Shown: positions 25,127 to 33,939, counted from the first letter of the stretch. The stretch is DNA of 55,523 nucleotides from an uncultured Pseudomonadota bacterium (GCA_950059285.1 CATLTV010000008.1:1-55523), one strand, 5' to 3'. Made by a program: numbers and translations. Notes: a model not told the origin generated them from the sequence alone.

Positions 25127-26884
25127 ATGATCTCCAGACAACAATTTTCCTGTGTGACGGTGTCCCTGTGTGTCCTGATGTGTTTGATTCAGGCATGTGA
25201 TCACAAACAAAAACAACCTCACAAAACAACACCTGTCACGCCTGTGGATGCTGCCTCCGATATAACCGACAGCACCACGACAGACACAACACAGAACGGG
25301 GCTGCGACACTTGAGGTCAAGGACGTTGGACCATCAGCACCTTCTATCTTTGTGCTCAATGGGATGAAAGGTTACACCGAACCATGTGGCTGTACACTTG
25401 ATGTGATGGCTGGTGGCATCGATCGTATCGCAGGTTACATTGAAAAGCGTCAGAGTATGGCCACGTCAAGCTTCGTGATTGATGGTGGTAATATCTGGTT
25501 TGAAGCACCTACCATTCGTGAAAGTCGCGTTCAGCAGGAAAAGCTCAAGGCATCACTGCTGGCCAGGGCCTACAAGGATCTTGGCGTAGGCTTTACTGTG
25601 CCTGGGCCAAATGATTTTGCTCTGGGCGCAGACTTCTTTCAGGAATTGACCACAAAAGCCCAGATGACTCCCGTTGCTGCGAACCTGACAATCAAGGGTG
25701 AGCCCTTGAAAGGGACCTTTAGCAAGGAACTTGACGGGGTCAAGGTGGGGTTTGTAGGCGTGGTAGATCCTGCACTCTTTACAGAGGTTGCTGATGTCAA
25801 GGCGACCGAGGCGTTGGATGCCTTGAAGGCAGGTGTGAAGGCCCTTGAGGATGATGGTGCTTCCGTTATTGTGTTTGTATTTCAGGGGGATATGCCTGAG
25901 GCTAAGGAGCTTGTGAACAAGGTTCCCGAGGTGGACTTTGTGCTTGCAAGTTACAAGGTTGAGGAGACGGACCGCGTCGATGCTCTGGAGCACGCTTCTG
26001 CAATGCAGGTGTTTGATCAGGGGCGCTACGTGGGTGTATTAAAGCTGTATCCCAAGGGGGAGGCGTCGGATCGATTTGAGAATGCACGCACTGGTAGTAA
26101 GTCCGAGCTTGAGAGTGTGCAGCGTCAGATCGCGTATGTGAATGCGAATATCAATAAGCTACCTCCTGCTGCTCCAGGTGAGGAGTCACCCATGCTTGCA
26201 AGGCTCAGGCAACGCCTTGAGAGCTTGAAAGAAGAGGAGCAGAAGATTAAGCACGCTGCGGTGGAAGTGCCCGAGAAGGGCAATGCGTTCATCTGGCAGG
26301 CTGTGCGTATGGATGAGGGGTATCCCGAGGATGCCGAGATCAAAAAGGCCAAGGAAGAGCTAAACCATGAGATCAAGCGTGTGAACGCCAGTCAGGATTT
26401 CGAGCTTGTTCCTGCCATTGATGGACAGGCATTTTATGTGGGCAACAACCAGTGCAAGACATGCCATGCCGAGGCTTACTCATTTTGGGAGAAGACCAAT
26501 CATGGCAGCGCCTTGCATACGCTTGAAGAGAAGGGCAAGGAGTTTGATCAGACCTGTGTGAGTTGTCACGTGGTTGGATTTGAAAAGCCTGGCGGCAGCG
26601 TGCTTGGCAAGCTTGAGTATGAAGTGGAGCTTGGTGATCAGGGCTACAAGGTGCAGAAGGATCTGAAGAATGTGGGCTGTGAGAACTGCCACGGCCCTGG
26701 CTCGTTCCATGTGGAAGCGGCTCTCTTTGGTAAGAAGGGAGATCCCAAGCAGTGGATTAATAACGTGATTGATGAACGCACCTGTATGGAGTCCTGCCAC
26801 GTACAGGAACACTCACCACGATTCAATTTTGATGTGTATGTCAAACAGATCACAGGTGAAGGTCATCAACGAAAAGTGGATTAA
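25127..26884 (+). CDS. lipoprotein: 5'-nucleotidase/metallophosphoesterase-like domain fused to multihaem cytochrome c
   Basis: A signal peptide with lipobox LIQAC is followed by a linker and a UshA-like phosphoesterase region. EPCGCTLDVMAGGIDRIAGYI near residue 90 is the CGC...GG-IDR feature of this group, with VIDGGN and GPNDFALGADFF downstream. Residues 320-420 are helical/coiled coil (KSELESVQRQIAYVN). The C-terminal 140 residues hold CKTCH, CVSCH, CENCH and TCMESCH, the last with three residues between the cysteines (CX3CH). It is thus a tri- or tetrahaem periplasmic cytochrome needing the cytochrome c maturation machinery. It probably sits on the periplasmic face of a membrane. The neighbours do not reveal its electron partner. 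Confidence 0.85.
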   Translation: MISRQQFSCVTVSLCVLMCLIQACDHKQKQPHKTTPVTPVDAASDITDSTTTDTTQNGAATLEVKDVGPSAPSIFVLNGMKGYTEPCGCTLDVMAGGIDRIAGYIEKRQSMATSSFVIDGGNIWFEAPTIRESRVQQEKLKASLLARAYKDLGVGFTVPGPNDFALGADFFQELTTKAQMTPVAANLTIKGEPLKGTFSKELDGVKVGFVGVVDPALFTEVADVKATEALDALKAGVKALEDDGASVIVFVFQGDMPEAKELVNKVPEVDFVLASYKVEETDRVDALEHASAMQVFDQGRYVGVLKLYPKGEASDRFENARTGSKSELESVQRQIAYVNANINKLPPAAPGEESPMLARLRQRLESLKEEEQKIKHAAVEVPEKGNAFIWQAVRMDEGYPEDAEIKKAKEELNHEIKRVNASQDFELVPAIDGQAFYVGNNQCKTCHAEAYSFWEKTNHGSALHTLEEKGKEFDQTCVSCHVVGFEKPGGSVLGKLEYEVELGDQGYKVQKDLKNVGCENCHGPGSFHVEAALFGKKGDPKQWINNVIDERTCMESCHVQEHSPRFNFDVYVKQITGEGHQRKVD

Positions 26885-26954
26885 CGATGAATGGAGCGTG
26901 TGTTACACTCTGGAGGAGGGTAATACGCGCTCAAAATCACATGATTTTTCTTGG

Positions 26955-26992
26955 TGGTTCTGTTCATTCCATGATAGGACTTAACAGAACCA
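26955..26992 (+). terminator. stem-loop after the cytochrome gene
   Basis: TGGTTCTGTT (26955-26964) pairs perfectly with AACAGAACCA (26983-26992) around 18 nt; a T-rich run begins about 9 nt later. It lies about 70 bp past the stop. Confidence 0.5.
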
Positions 26993-27056
26993 GTTCGCCT
27001 TTTTCTTGTTGAGAAAGAACCTTGTTTTGAACCACGGGTGAGAGAAGGATATCTCC

Positions 27057-28736
27057 ATGCTCAGGAAGTTTTTGAACCTCTTTAAACATGATGACGCGCA
27101 AGCTCAGGGTGAGCTTGAGGGGAGTTATCTTGACTACCTGTTGAGTCATGTTGAGGAAGGGGTCTCACAAGAGTTGCAGGTGTGTCAGACACATGACCCC
27201 CTGTTGCTGGTTATCACGACGACCTTGCGCGTGGCCATGCCTGGAGCATGGAGCGATCTGATCACAAGGCCCATCGTTGATCCCAATCAGGTCGCCATGG
27301 TGCGTAGTACACCGCCTCCGCCACCTGCAAGCTCCAAAATACCTCCGCCTCCACCCCCCGGGGCAAGTATGGAGGAAGATCCTCAACGCGCAGATGACAC
27401 CAAGGAACTTCCTGTGGATGAGCTTCTGATTGAAGAAGCCATCGCAGAAGACGTGGAAACTGTTGAAGAGCAACGTCCACGCACTGAAGAACTCGATATT
27501 GATGCCGAGCTTCTGGATGAGGACTCCGATCTGATCGAGGAGATTTCAACGCCACAACGCTCCGTTGCTCATGACGCAACTGGTGAGTTCAAGCCTCTGA
27601 AGAGCGCTCCAGCACCTTCCGAGGATGATGAGGACGATCTTCCTCGTTTGGATAATCGTGAAGTGCTCCAGGCGGGTCGTGTCTTCCTCGGGATGTTGAT
27701 TGAGAACGACAGGCTTCCCCTTGAGCTTCAGCTTGGTCTTGAAGAGCTTGGGCTCTCTCGTGACCTGTTGATGGGTCAACACCTTGGCGAGAAGAACCTT
27801 GAGCAGAAAGCGCAGCAGCTGCTTCGTATCGTCGAGCGTAAGTTCAGCGAAGGGCAGTTCAGTCAAGCTCGTATCTTGCTTCAGCTCTTCCAGACCGATC
27901 GTGCGACACGTGTACGCAACGACCGAAACATCTTCTACGAAGATATGATTCAGCGCCTGGGCATTCGACGTCGCCATCCTGTGGCGGATGACTTGCTCGA
28001 AGAATACAAGCAGCTTGAGCTGTCGGATGAGCCTCTGGAGTCACTCTCTACCTGGCTTGATCACAAGATCTTTATCAAGTTCCACCTCTTCTGTCGTCGT
28101 ACTCAGGAAGTCGAACGTTGGACTGCGCTTGCGGACCAGTTTGAACAACCTGGTGGCAAGGACCTTCTGTTGCGTTACCTTCCGCCCAAGCGCTGGAGGC
28201 CATTCTTCAATCAACTTCAGGAAGATGGACAGCCTCTTAAAAACAGTGCAGCAAGGCATGAAGGCGGAGATCTCGTATCGCTTGTGTCCAGGCATATTCA
28301 CTCGGATACACTCTCCACATATGTGGTGAATCACATTCGAACCTGCTACTTTGTGCTGCGTGCGGTAGGTGATACCGGGCTTGAAAAGTATCTGGATACA
28401 TTCTTCAACTGGACTGAATCCTCTTTGAACTACAATGCAACACTCTTCTTGCCCGAGCTCTACAGGCGCTCCATGGGTGAGACGGATTTGATGCGCACAA
28501 TCTTTGTCGATCTGTACTCACGTCATCTTCGTGGAGCTGCTGAGGCATGGCTTGAAAAGCTCACAGAGCAAGATATTCGCGATGCGATGGAGAAAGCCTC
28601 CAAGACCCTTCAGGGATGCAACCTCAATGATGTGCCTCCTGGAAACTATGACCTTGGTGGTTTCATCTTCGATGCTCTGTTTGACGTGACCTATCCCACA
28701 CCAGAGTTTGCATTCAAGGTACACAGGTTGACCTGA
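27057..28736 (+). CDS. large acidic protein of unknown function
   Basis: I do not recognise a domain. It has 559 residues: an N-terminal 80-residue head (MLRKFLNLFKHDD), a Pro-rich stretch PPPPPASSKIPPPPPP (about 86-101), an acidic linker to about 205 rich in Glu/Asp (ELLIEEAIAEDVETVEEQ), and a helical C-terminal domain of about 350 residues with LPPKRWRPFFNQL and RSMGETDLMRTIFVDLYS. No signal peptide or membrane helix is seen. GAGAGAAGGA precedes ATG 27057. It is convergent with the two-component operon and is followed by the longest perfect hairpin in the window. Confidence 0.85.
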   Translation: MLRKFLNLFKHDDAQAQGELEGSYLDYLLSHVEEGVSQELQVCQTHDPLLLVITTTLRVAMPGAWSDLITRPIVDPNQVAMVRSTPPPPPASSKIPPPPPPGASMEEDPQRADDTKELPVDELLIEEAIAEDVETVEEQRPRTEELDIDAELLDEDSDLIEEISTPQRSVAHDATGEFKPLKSAPAPSEDDEDDLPRLDNREVLQAGRVFLGMLIENDRLPLELQLGLEELGLSRDLLMGQHLGEKNLEQKAQQLLRIVERKFSEGQFSQARILLQLFQTDRATRVRNDRNIFYEDMIQRLGIRRRHPVADDLLEEYKQLELSDEPLESLSTWLDHKIFIKFHLFCRRTQEVERWTALADQFEQPGGKDLLLRYLPPKRWRPFFNQLQEDGQPLKNSAARHEGGDLVSLVSRHIHSDTLSTYVVNHIRTCYFVLRAVGDTGLEKYLDTFFNWTESSLNYNATLFLPELYRRSMGETDLMRTIFVDLYSRHLRGAAEAWLEKLTEQDIRDAMEKASKTLQGCNLNDVPPGNYDLGGFIFDALFDVTYPTPEFAFKVHRLT

Positions 28737-28744
28737 GGTCAACC

Positions 28745-28829
28745 TGACGACAATGCACCTGACGACAAAAGGGGCGACCTGTTGCGCAGCAACAGGTCGC
28801 CCCTTTTGTCGTCAGGTGCATTGTCGTCA
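28745..28829. terminator. 85-nt hairpin with 41-bp perfect stem between convergent genes
   Basis: Arms 28745-28785 and 28789-28829 are exact reverse complements with the three-base loop GCA. The right arm includes the stop codon of the response-regulator gene (28827-28829), and the left arm begins 8 bp after the stop of the acidic-protein gene. The motif ACCTGACGACA occurs twice in the left arm region. It should end transcription from both directions; no T-tract is needed for such a stem to block or protect RNA. Confidence 0.8.
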
Positions 28830-30227
28830 ATCAAATTTAACCTTGTCCAGATCATAATCCTTGAGCTTGTAGAGCAGGGCTCTATGGCTGATCTCAAGCA
28901 AACGTGCGGCCTGACTTCGGTTCCCCTTGGTCTTCTCCAGCGCGCGTCGGATGAGGATGCGTTCTAGCATGAGCGTCATCTTCTTGATGGATTGCTCATC
29001 TGATTGAAAAAGCTGGTGAATTTCGTCGGTGCTCTCACGTATTTTGTCGGGTAATACGCTCAGTTCAATGTGTGAACCCATCGACAGCACAGCGCCTCTT
29101 TCAATGGCGTTTTGCAATTCTCTGACGTTACCTGGCCATGAGTATGACTTGAGGCTCTTGAGCGCATCTTTTGTGAGCCCCTCAATTGAGGTGCCTTGTT
29201 TTGCGTTCTGCACGCCAATGAAGTGATCTATCAGCAAGTCGAGATCATCGATCCTCTCACGGAGAGAGGGGAGCTTGATGTTAATGACGTTGAGGCGATA
29301 GAAGAGATCCTCGCGAAACAAGCCTTGCTCCACGCGTTCATGCAGGTCGTGCAAGCTGGCAGCAATGATGCGTACATCGATCTTTGAGGAGTGATTTGCG
29401 CCCACACGACGCACCTCTTCTTCCTGGATGACTCGGAGTAATTTAACCTGTGTGGCCATGGGAAGTTCGGCGATTTCGTCGAGAAAGAGGGTGCCCTTGT
29501 GAGCCTCTTCAAAGAGACCTGCCTTGTCCTGAGAGGCATCGGTGAACGCGCCTTTTTTGTGTCCAAAGAGCTCGCTCTCGATGAGGGTTTCAGGAATTGC
29601 GCCGCAGTTCACAGCGATCCATGGTCCATCCTTTCTTGGCGACAGGTTGTGGATGGCCCGTGCAACAAGTTCCTTGCCCGTGCCGCTCTCTCCGCTCAAC
29701 AGTACAGTGGAGCGGACTGTGGCGACGCGTTTCACCAGCTCAAATATCTTCTTCATCGCATCGCTTTGGCCAATGATGCCTGCAAATGCTCTGGATGAGT
29801 CATCGTGCTGTACAGCAACGCGGAGCGTCTCGTTTTCTTTCTGGAGTTTGAGCCTCTCACTTGCTTTGAGCACTGTGAGCAAGACTTCATCGCGTGAAAA
29901 TGGCTTGTCAAAGTAATCGTATGCGCCGCGTTTAATCGCTTCAATGGCGAGCTTTTTACTGCCAAACGCGCTCATGATGAGGACCGTGGTGTCCAGTCCT
30001 CTCTTACGGATTTCATCAAGCAGTGTGAGCCCATCGATGTTTGGCATCTTGACGTCGCAAATGACCATGTTGTGTTTGCGCGCAAGCAGAGCCTTGAGCC
30101 CCTCTTCACCATCAGCAGCAAGATCGACCTGATAGCCTTCCTTGCGCAGATACATGCTGAGAATTGTGCGGATGTCTTCTTCGTCATCAATGACGAGGAT
30201 GGAAATGCTCTGTGTCATGGTGTCCAT
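28827..30227 (-). CDS. NtrC-family sigma-54-dependent response regulator
   Basis: Receiver domain with VIDDEEDIR, phospho-Asp in VICDVKMPNIDG (about 57) and DKPF; AAA+ domain with Walker A GESGTGKE, GAFTDA in place of the usual GAFTGA, and Walker B GGTLFLDEIAEL; C-terminal Fis-type HTH (NRSQAARLLEISHRALLYKL). All 466 residues are intact. GAFTDA occurs in other active members, so function is probable. It is the last gene of a minus-strand group after the histidine kinase (53 bp) and prepilin peptidase, suggesting control of sigma-54 type IV pilus or secretion genes, as PilR does. The stop codon lies inside the 41-bp hairpin. Confidence 0.96.
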   Translation of the reverse strand: MDTMTQSISILVIDDEEDIRTILSMYLRKEGYQVDLAADGEEGLKALLARKHNMVICDVKMPNIDGLTLLDEIRKRGLDTTVLIMSAFGSKKLAIEAIKRGAYDYFDKPFSRDEVLLTVLKASERLKLQKENETLRVAVQHDDSSRAFAGIIGQSDAMKKIFELVKRVATVRSTVLLSGESGTGKELVARAIHNLSPRKDGPWIAVNCGAIPETLIESELFGHKKGAFTDASQDKAGLFEEAHKGTLFLDEIAELPMATQVKLLRVIQEEEVRRVGANHSSKIDVRIIAASLHDLHERVEQGLFREDLFYRLNVINIKLPSLRERIDDLDLLIDHFIGVQNAKQGTSIEGLTKDALKSLKSYSWPGNVRELQNAIERGAVLSMGSHIELSVLPDKIRESTDEIHQLFQSDEQSIKKMTLMLERILIRRALEKTKGNRSQAARLLEISHRALLYKLKDYDLDKVKFD

Positions 30228-30280
30228 GGTGTGAAGAGTTGAGCGTATAGTAGCGTTAGACCTTATTGACTTTACATTAT

Positions 30281-31843
30281 CTAAGGTTTCTGTGAAGGGG
30301 TCGGCGTAAGCTTTTGGGACTTTTGCGGCTTTGAGAGCGCAAAGGTGAGCTTGAAGCAGGCTCCTCCAAATTCGGGGTGATGCCCATGTTCAAGTTCAAT
30401 ACTACCATGCATGCGCTGCATGATCCTGAGTGAAATGGCTAGCCCCAAACCTGTCCCTTTGCCAGGGTCCTTGGTCGTATAAAAAGGATCAAAGATACGA
30501 TGTAGGTGCGCATCATCAATGCCAGGTCCATTGTCTATAAATCGTAGCTCAAGAGCATCGGCCTCATGGTTCACGCGGTGTTGAATCGTGTAGGTCCTGT
30601 CATGTTGTGACTGCTCGTGGAGCGCATCCGATGCGTTGATAATCAGGTTTAGCAGCACCTGAAGTGTTTGAGACGGATTTCCGTAAACCTCGGGTGTGCT
30701 TCTGTCCAAGGTGTTGATTATGCTGATATCTTTGGTCTTCCCTGTGGTGTTTGCTAGCTCAATGGCTTCTGACATACAGGTGTGTAGATCAAACATGGAG
30801 AGCTTAAATTCTTCTTCGGTATCGCTCCTGCTGTAGTCCAGCAACTCGCGTATAATACGTTGAATGCGATCAACTTGCTTGCAGATGCGAGAGGCGAGCA
30901 TCTGGACTTCTTCAGGGGACATATCATCATCCTGAAGAAGCTCGGCGTAACCATATACTGCAGCCAGCGGGTTCCCCACCTCGTGCGCCACGCCCGCAGC
31001 GAGTTGTCCGATGCTCGCCAATTTTTCAGAATGAATGAGTGATTGTTGTGTGGAGATCAACTCCTGGTTTGCGTTGGCAAGCTGATGCACCTGATCAAGC
31101 AATTGCTTACGTTGCTGTGTAAGTTGTTGCAGCATGATGTTGAACTGCTCAGCGAGGCGTCCAAACTCGTTGGGAGAGATGACCGATACAGGGCTTGCGA
31201 AGTCTCCCTGGGAAGCTCTTTCCGTGGCCACTCCGAGCGTTTTGAGTGGTCGAATGACGAGGAATGTGAAAACCGCATAGCCCAGCACAAGAAGCAAGGT
31301 CAGCGTGAGCAGTGAGAAGAGGTACGAGCTTGTTCGGGCAAGCTGAATACTTGATTCCACACTTCTCAGGTCTGTGGCGAGGATAATCTGCCCCTGATGA
31401 CTGCGAAGAGATGTGAACAGGTAGGTGGTGTGTCCCAGTGTATATGTTCTGGTTGTGACAGGATCTCGTGGTGAGTTTGTCTTGATGAACTCCATCCCGA
31501 GGTCTTCCAACTCACCCTGGTGTGATGCAAAAAGCTTGTGGCCATCGGCAGGCTTCCAGCCGACGAAGTCAATGCCTGAATCCTGTGCGTGTTTGGGGAG
31601 ATAGGCGAGGATTTGCTCCGTGTTCTGTGCTGGGAGGAGCTCGACGAGCAAGGTGGCGTGGCTTAATGCGCGCTCCTTGGCCTGCTTCAGGAGCTCTCGT
31701 TGCGTAATCTTTAGCGTAATATTCGAGATGAGTAGGAGCGCGCCAAGGAGCAAGATGACCGCAGGGAGGAGGACCTGTGTACGGATGCCTCCTGGAATGT
31801 GTGCGTGGTGTGTTTTGGTCTTCTGCTCTTTGAGCAGGGGCAT
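30281..31843 (-). CDS. two-component sensor histidine kinase, NtrB/ZraS-like
   Basis: A cytoplasmic start leads to TM1 (TQVLLPAVILLLGALLLISN), then a periplasmic sensor of about 110 residues, TM2 (YLFSLLTLTLLLVLGYAVF), a HAMP linker, a coiled coil, the H-box GVAHEVGNPLAAVYGYAELL, the N-box LNLIINASDAL and the ATP-binding DNGPGID and GTGLGLAIS motifs. Length 520 residues from ATG 31843; TTG 31861 is an alternative. It precedes the NtrC-type regulator by 53 bp in the same direction, so they form a cognate pair. The upstream gene is a prepilin peptidase 51 bp away (33 bp with TTG 31861). The signal sensed is unknown. Confidence 0.94.
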   Translation of the reverse strand: MPLLKEQKTKTHHAHIPGGIRTQVLLPAVILLLGALLLISNITLKITQRELLKQAKERALSHATLLVELLPAQNTEQILAYLPKHAQDSGIDFVGWKPADGHKLFASHQGELEDLGMEFIKTNSPRDPVTTRTYTLGHTTYLFTSLRSHQGQIILATDLRSVESSIQLARTSSYLFSLLTLTLLLVLGYAVFTFLVIRPLKTLGVATERASQGDFASPVSVISPNEFGRLAEQFNIMLQQLTQQRKQLLDQVHQLANANQELISTQQSLIHSEKLASIGQLAAGVAHEVGNPLAAVYGYAELLQDDDMSPEEVQMLASRICKQVDRIQRIIRELLDYSRSDTEEEFKLSMFDLHTCMSEAIELANTTGKTKDISIINTLDRSTPEVYGNPSQTLQVLLNLIINASDALHEQSQHDRTYTIQHRVNHEADALELRFIDNGPGIDDAHLHRIFDPFYTTKDPGKGTGLGLAISLRIMQRMHGSIELEHGHHPEFGGACFKLTFALSKPQKSQKLTPTPSQKP

Positions 31844-31894
31844 GTCATCTTGCGTGTTCAATGTAATCTGTGTCCTGACAGGTTGAGCGATGGA

Positions 31895-32929
31895 TTAATA
31901 AATGTACATGTACAGCATGGAGATGGTGTCAGGAAGAAAGGGGCCAAAGAAGAAGTGTTCAAGGCCAGCAAGCACGATAAATGGGCCAAAAGGGATGGCT
32001 GCTCCAAACTCTTCATCATCATCTTCTTCATCCTCTTTGGATGTAGCATCCTCGTCTTTTTCGAGGTCTGTTGCAGCGTCATCGTTCAGGGGCTTATCTT
32101 CCTCATGTTGTTCAGCGTCATCGTGTGATGCAACAGGATCTTCGTCGAGGACTTCCTTGGCGTCCTTGACAAAGTTAATACCGAGTACAGTGGTGAGTCC
32201 TGCTGCCATGAGTCCCTGAATACTTGCAGCAAAGAAGATAAAGAGCAGGGCGGGCCAACCTAACCATGCGCCCATCATTGCCATCAATGTGACGTCGCCC
32301 CCGCCCATGCCTGGAACTCCTCGTAATAAAAGATAAATCAGGAAGATGGCGATGATGCTGACCGCCCCAAAGAGTGCGCCCATAAAGCTAATGGTGGGCG
32401 TGATGGGGGGCCAGAGATGCAACAGCTCTTGTGTGGAAAACAGGTAACCTATCACCCATGGACTTGCCAACCCAAGTAAGATCCCCGGGATGGATAAGGA
32501 GTGTGGAATGATAAACAACTCCAGGTCGATGAATGCGATGGAGACCGAGAGCGCGATAAAGGTAAAGTACATGAAGAATGGGATGAAGAGCTGTTGCATG
32601 TCGAGCATGGCCCAGTGCGACACACCATGGAGCATGGGTGTGGCGAGCTTTGCCCACAACAGCGCCGATAGGAGCCCCACAAGCGCTTCTACTGCGGCGT
32701 AGCGTCCACTGATTGGGGTTTTGCAGTGCCTGCACTGTGCGCCAAGCGCAATCCAGGAGACAATGGGGATGTTGTCATACCATGCGATGGAGTTTGAGCA
32801 GGTTGGACACTTGCTTCCTGGAAAGACCACAGACTCACCGCGAGGCACACGGTGGATGACCACGTTAAGGAAACTCCCGATAATGGAGCCAAATACAAAG
32901 GCAAAGAGCACGGAGACGAGGAGGAACAT
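31895..32929 (-). CDS. pilD: prepilin peptidase / N-methyltransferase (type IV leader peptidase)
   Basis: PilD cleaves type IV prepilin and pseudopilin leaders at the inner membrane and methylates the new N-terminus. GSIIGSFLNVVIHRVPRGES starts the protein, two CxxC pairs (CPTCSN and CRHCK) form the zinc site, and both catalytic Asp motifs are present: IDLELFIIP and GMGGGDVTLM. Several membrane helices run through the protein. Before the last helix (PFIVLAGLEHFFFG) there is an acidic insertion of about 50 residues (ASHDDAEQHEEDKPLN...SKEDEEDDDEEFG), which is unusual. It begins a minus-strand group with the histidine kinase and NtrC-type regulator. The acidic segment interrupts the usual TM7-TM8 loop. 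Confidence 0.94.
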   Translation of the reverse strand: MFLLVSVLFAFVFGSIIGSFLNVVIHRVPRGESVVFPGSKCPTCSNSIAWYDNIPIVSWIALGAQCRHCKTPISGRYAAVEALVGLLSALLWAKLATPMLHGVSHWAMLDMQQLFIPFFMYFTFIALSVSIAFIDLELFIIPHSLSIPGILLGLASPWVIGYLFSTQELLHLWPPITPTISFMGALFGAVSIIAIFLIYLLLRGVPGMGGGDVTLMAMMGAWLGWPALLFIFFAASIQGLMAAGLTTVLGINFVKDAKEVLDEDPVASHDDAEQHEEDKPLNDDAATDLEKDEDATSKEDEEDDDEEFGAAIPFGPFIVLAGLEHFFFGPFLPDTISMLYMYIY

Positions 32930-32988
32930 GTGGACTTCTCAGTGATAGAATATCTTTTGATATGTGAATGATCTTGAAGTGACTTCTT

Positions 32989-33013
32989 AAAGCGTCACGT
33001 CGTGGGACGCTTT
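32989..33013 (-). terminator. small hairpin between the four-helix protein and pilD
   Basis: AAAGCGTC (32989-32996) and GACGCTTT (33006-33013) form an 8-bp stem with a 9-nt loop. On the minus strand it lies past the stop of the upstream membrane protein gene; the T-tract is short, so termination is weakly supported. Confidence 0.4.
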
Positions 33014-33061
33014 GATGGCGCAATTGCTTCAGGGAGCGTTCTCACTAGAGTATGCAGCAGA

Positions 33062-33183
33062 GGGCGAGGTTGGAGAAAGAAAAAATTCACTCAAGTGGTC
33101 TGATCTGCCTCATCAACCCGAGTTTCTTCATCACGCGTCACCGCCTTATCCCTCCTGGATTTTTTCTTTCTCCAACCTCGCCC
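33062..33183. repeat. inverted copy of a gene's 3' coding end (25-bp arms, 72-nt loop)
   Basis: Bases 33062-33086 are the exact reverse complement of 33159-33183. The right arm is coding sequence for the C-terminal RGWRKKKS part of the minus-strand membrane protein gene; the left arm lies just past its stop codon at 33091-33093. The mRNA 3' end would fold back onto its own coding sequence. Confidence 0.85.
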
Positions 33184-33711
33184 GAACCACACGAGGTGCG
33201 CGATGAGGACCACATCACTCAGGATGAGTAGACCTGATGCGATGAGGAGTGAGGGCTGGAGTGCGCGCGTTTCTAGTGCATCTTTGATCCATATTTCCTG
33301 TGGTTGCGCGCGATCATAGAGCAGGAAGGCAAGTCCAAGGCTCATGGCCAAATAAGTGAATGCGCTCAGATACTTGATGATGCTTCTCTGGTAGGTCCAC
33401 GCCTCCATGTATAGCCATTTCCAGAGCCAGATGATGAACCATGCGAGGAAGACCATCCAGACGGACCACTCCGTGCGGTGTTGAAAGGCAAACAGGCAGG
33501 TGCATAACAGGGAGAAACCAATGGGAATGGTCATGGCCCAACCAAATGGAGTCAGGCTGATGCGACCTGGCAGGACGCGCTCCTTGATCGGCGGAGCATG
33601 TGAGTCCTTTTGACCAAGAACAACGCGTGGGAGTTCCTGTGAGGTGAGGGTGTCTTCGCCGTCCTCTGGTTCGCCTTGGCGAGGAGTCTGTGTGGTGTCC
33701 GTATCGGTCAT
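33091..33711 (-). CDS. hypothetical four-helix membrane protein
   Basis: I do not recognise a family. Residues 1-50 are polar and acidic (EPEDGEDTLTSQE), then four membrane helices follow: GWAMTIPIGFSLLCTCLFAF, WMVFLAWFIIWLWKWLYM, YLSAFTYLAMSLGLAFLLYD and LLIASGLLILSDVVLIAHLV. A basic, then acidic C-terminal tail (RGWRKKKSRRDKAVTRDEE) follows. Its last coding bases form one arm of a 25-bp inverted repeat with the 3' flank. It is upstream of pilD on the same strand and divergent from kamA. Confidence 0.72.
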   Translation of the reverse strand: MTDTDTTQTPRQGEPEDGEDTLTSQELPRVVLGQKDSHAPPIKERVLPGRISLTPFGWAMTIPIGFSLLCTCLFAFQHRTEWSVWMVFLAWFIIWLWKWLYMEAWTYQRSIIKYLSAFTYLAMSLGLAFLLYDRAQPQEIWIKDALETRALQPSLLIASGLLILSDVVLIAHLVWFGRGWRKKKSRRDKAVTRDEETRVDEADQTT

Positions 33712-33939
33712 GGCGAGCTGGCCTGAGTATGTATCAGGAGTGAGGAGGGGAGTGCATCATCGTATGCGAGGCGGGAACCTTACATGAGTTGAGGTAAGGT
33801 TTCAAAAGGAATCACGGCCTGTGTGTGGTGCAGTTCAGGTGTGGTGTTGTCTACAAGTTGTGCTATGTGGTGAGGCCGATGAGAGGAGAATCCTCGTGAA
33901 GATTGACTGCGTATGCTTGTGTGAGATGGAGTGAGTTCG

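Noticed and set aside
25380-25440. Possible selenocysteine site at the CGC motif of the cytochrome fusion
   Set aside because: The codons are ordinary TGT/TGC with no in-frame TGA, so it is a Cys form.
29550-29580. Loss of function of the NtrC-type regulator because of GAFTDA
   Set aside because: GAFTDA occurs in other members of the family that have intact Walker motifs, so it is not evidence of inactivation.
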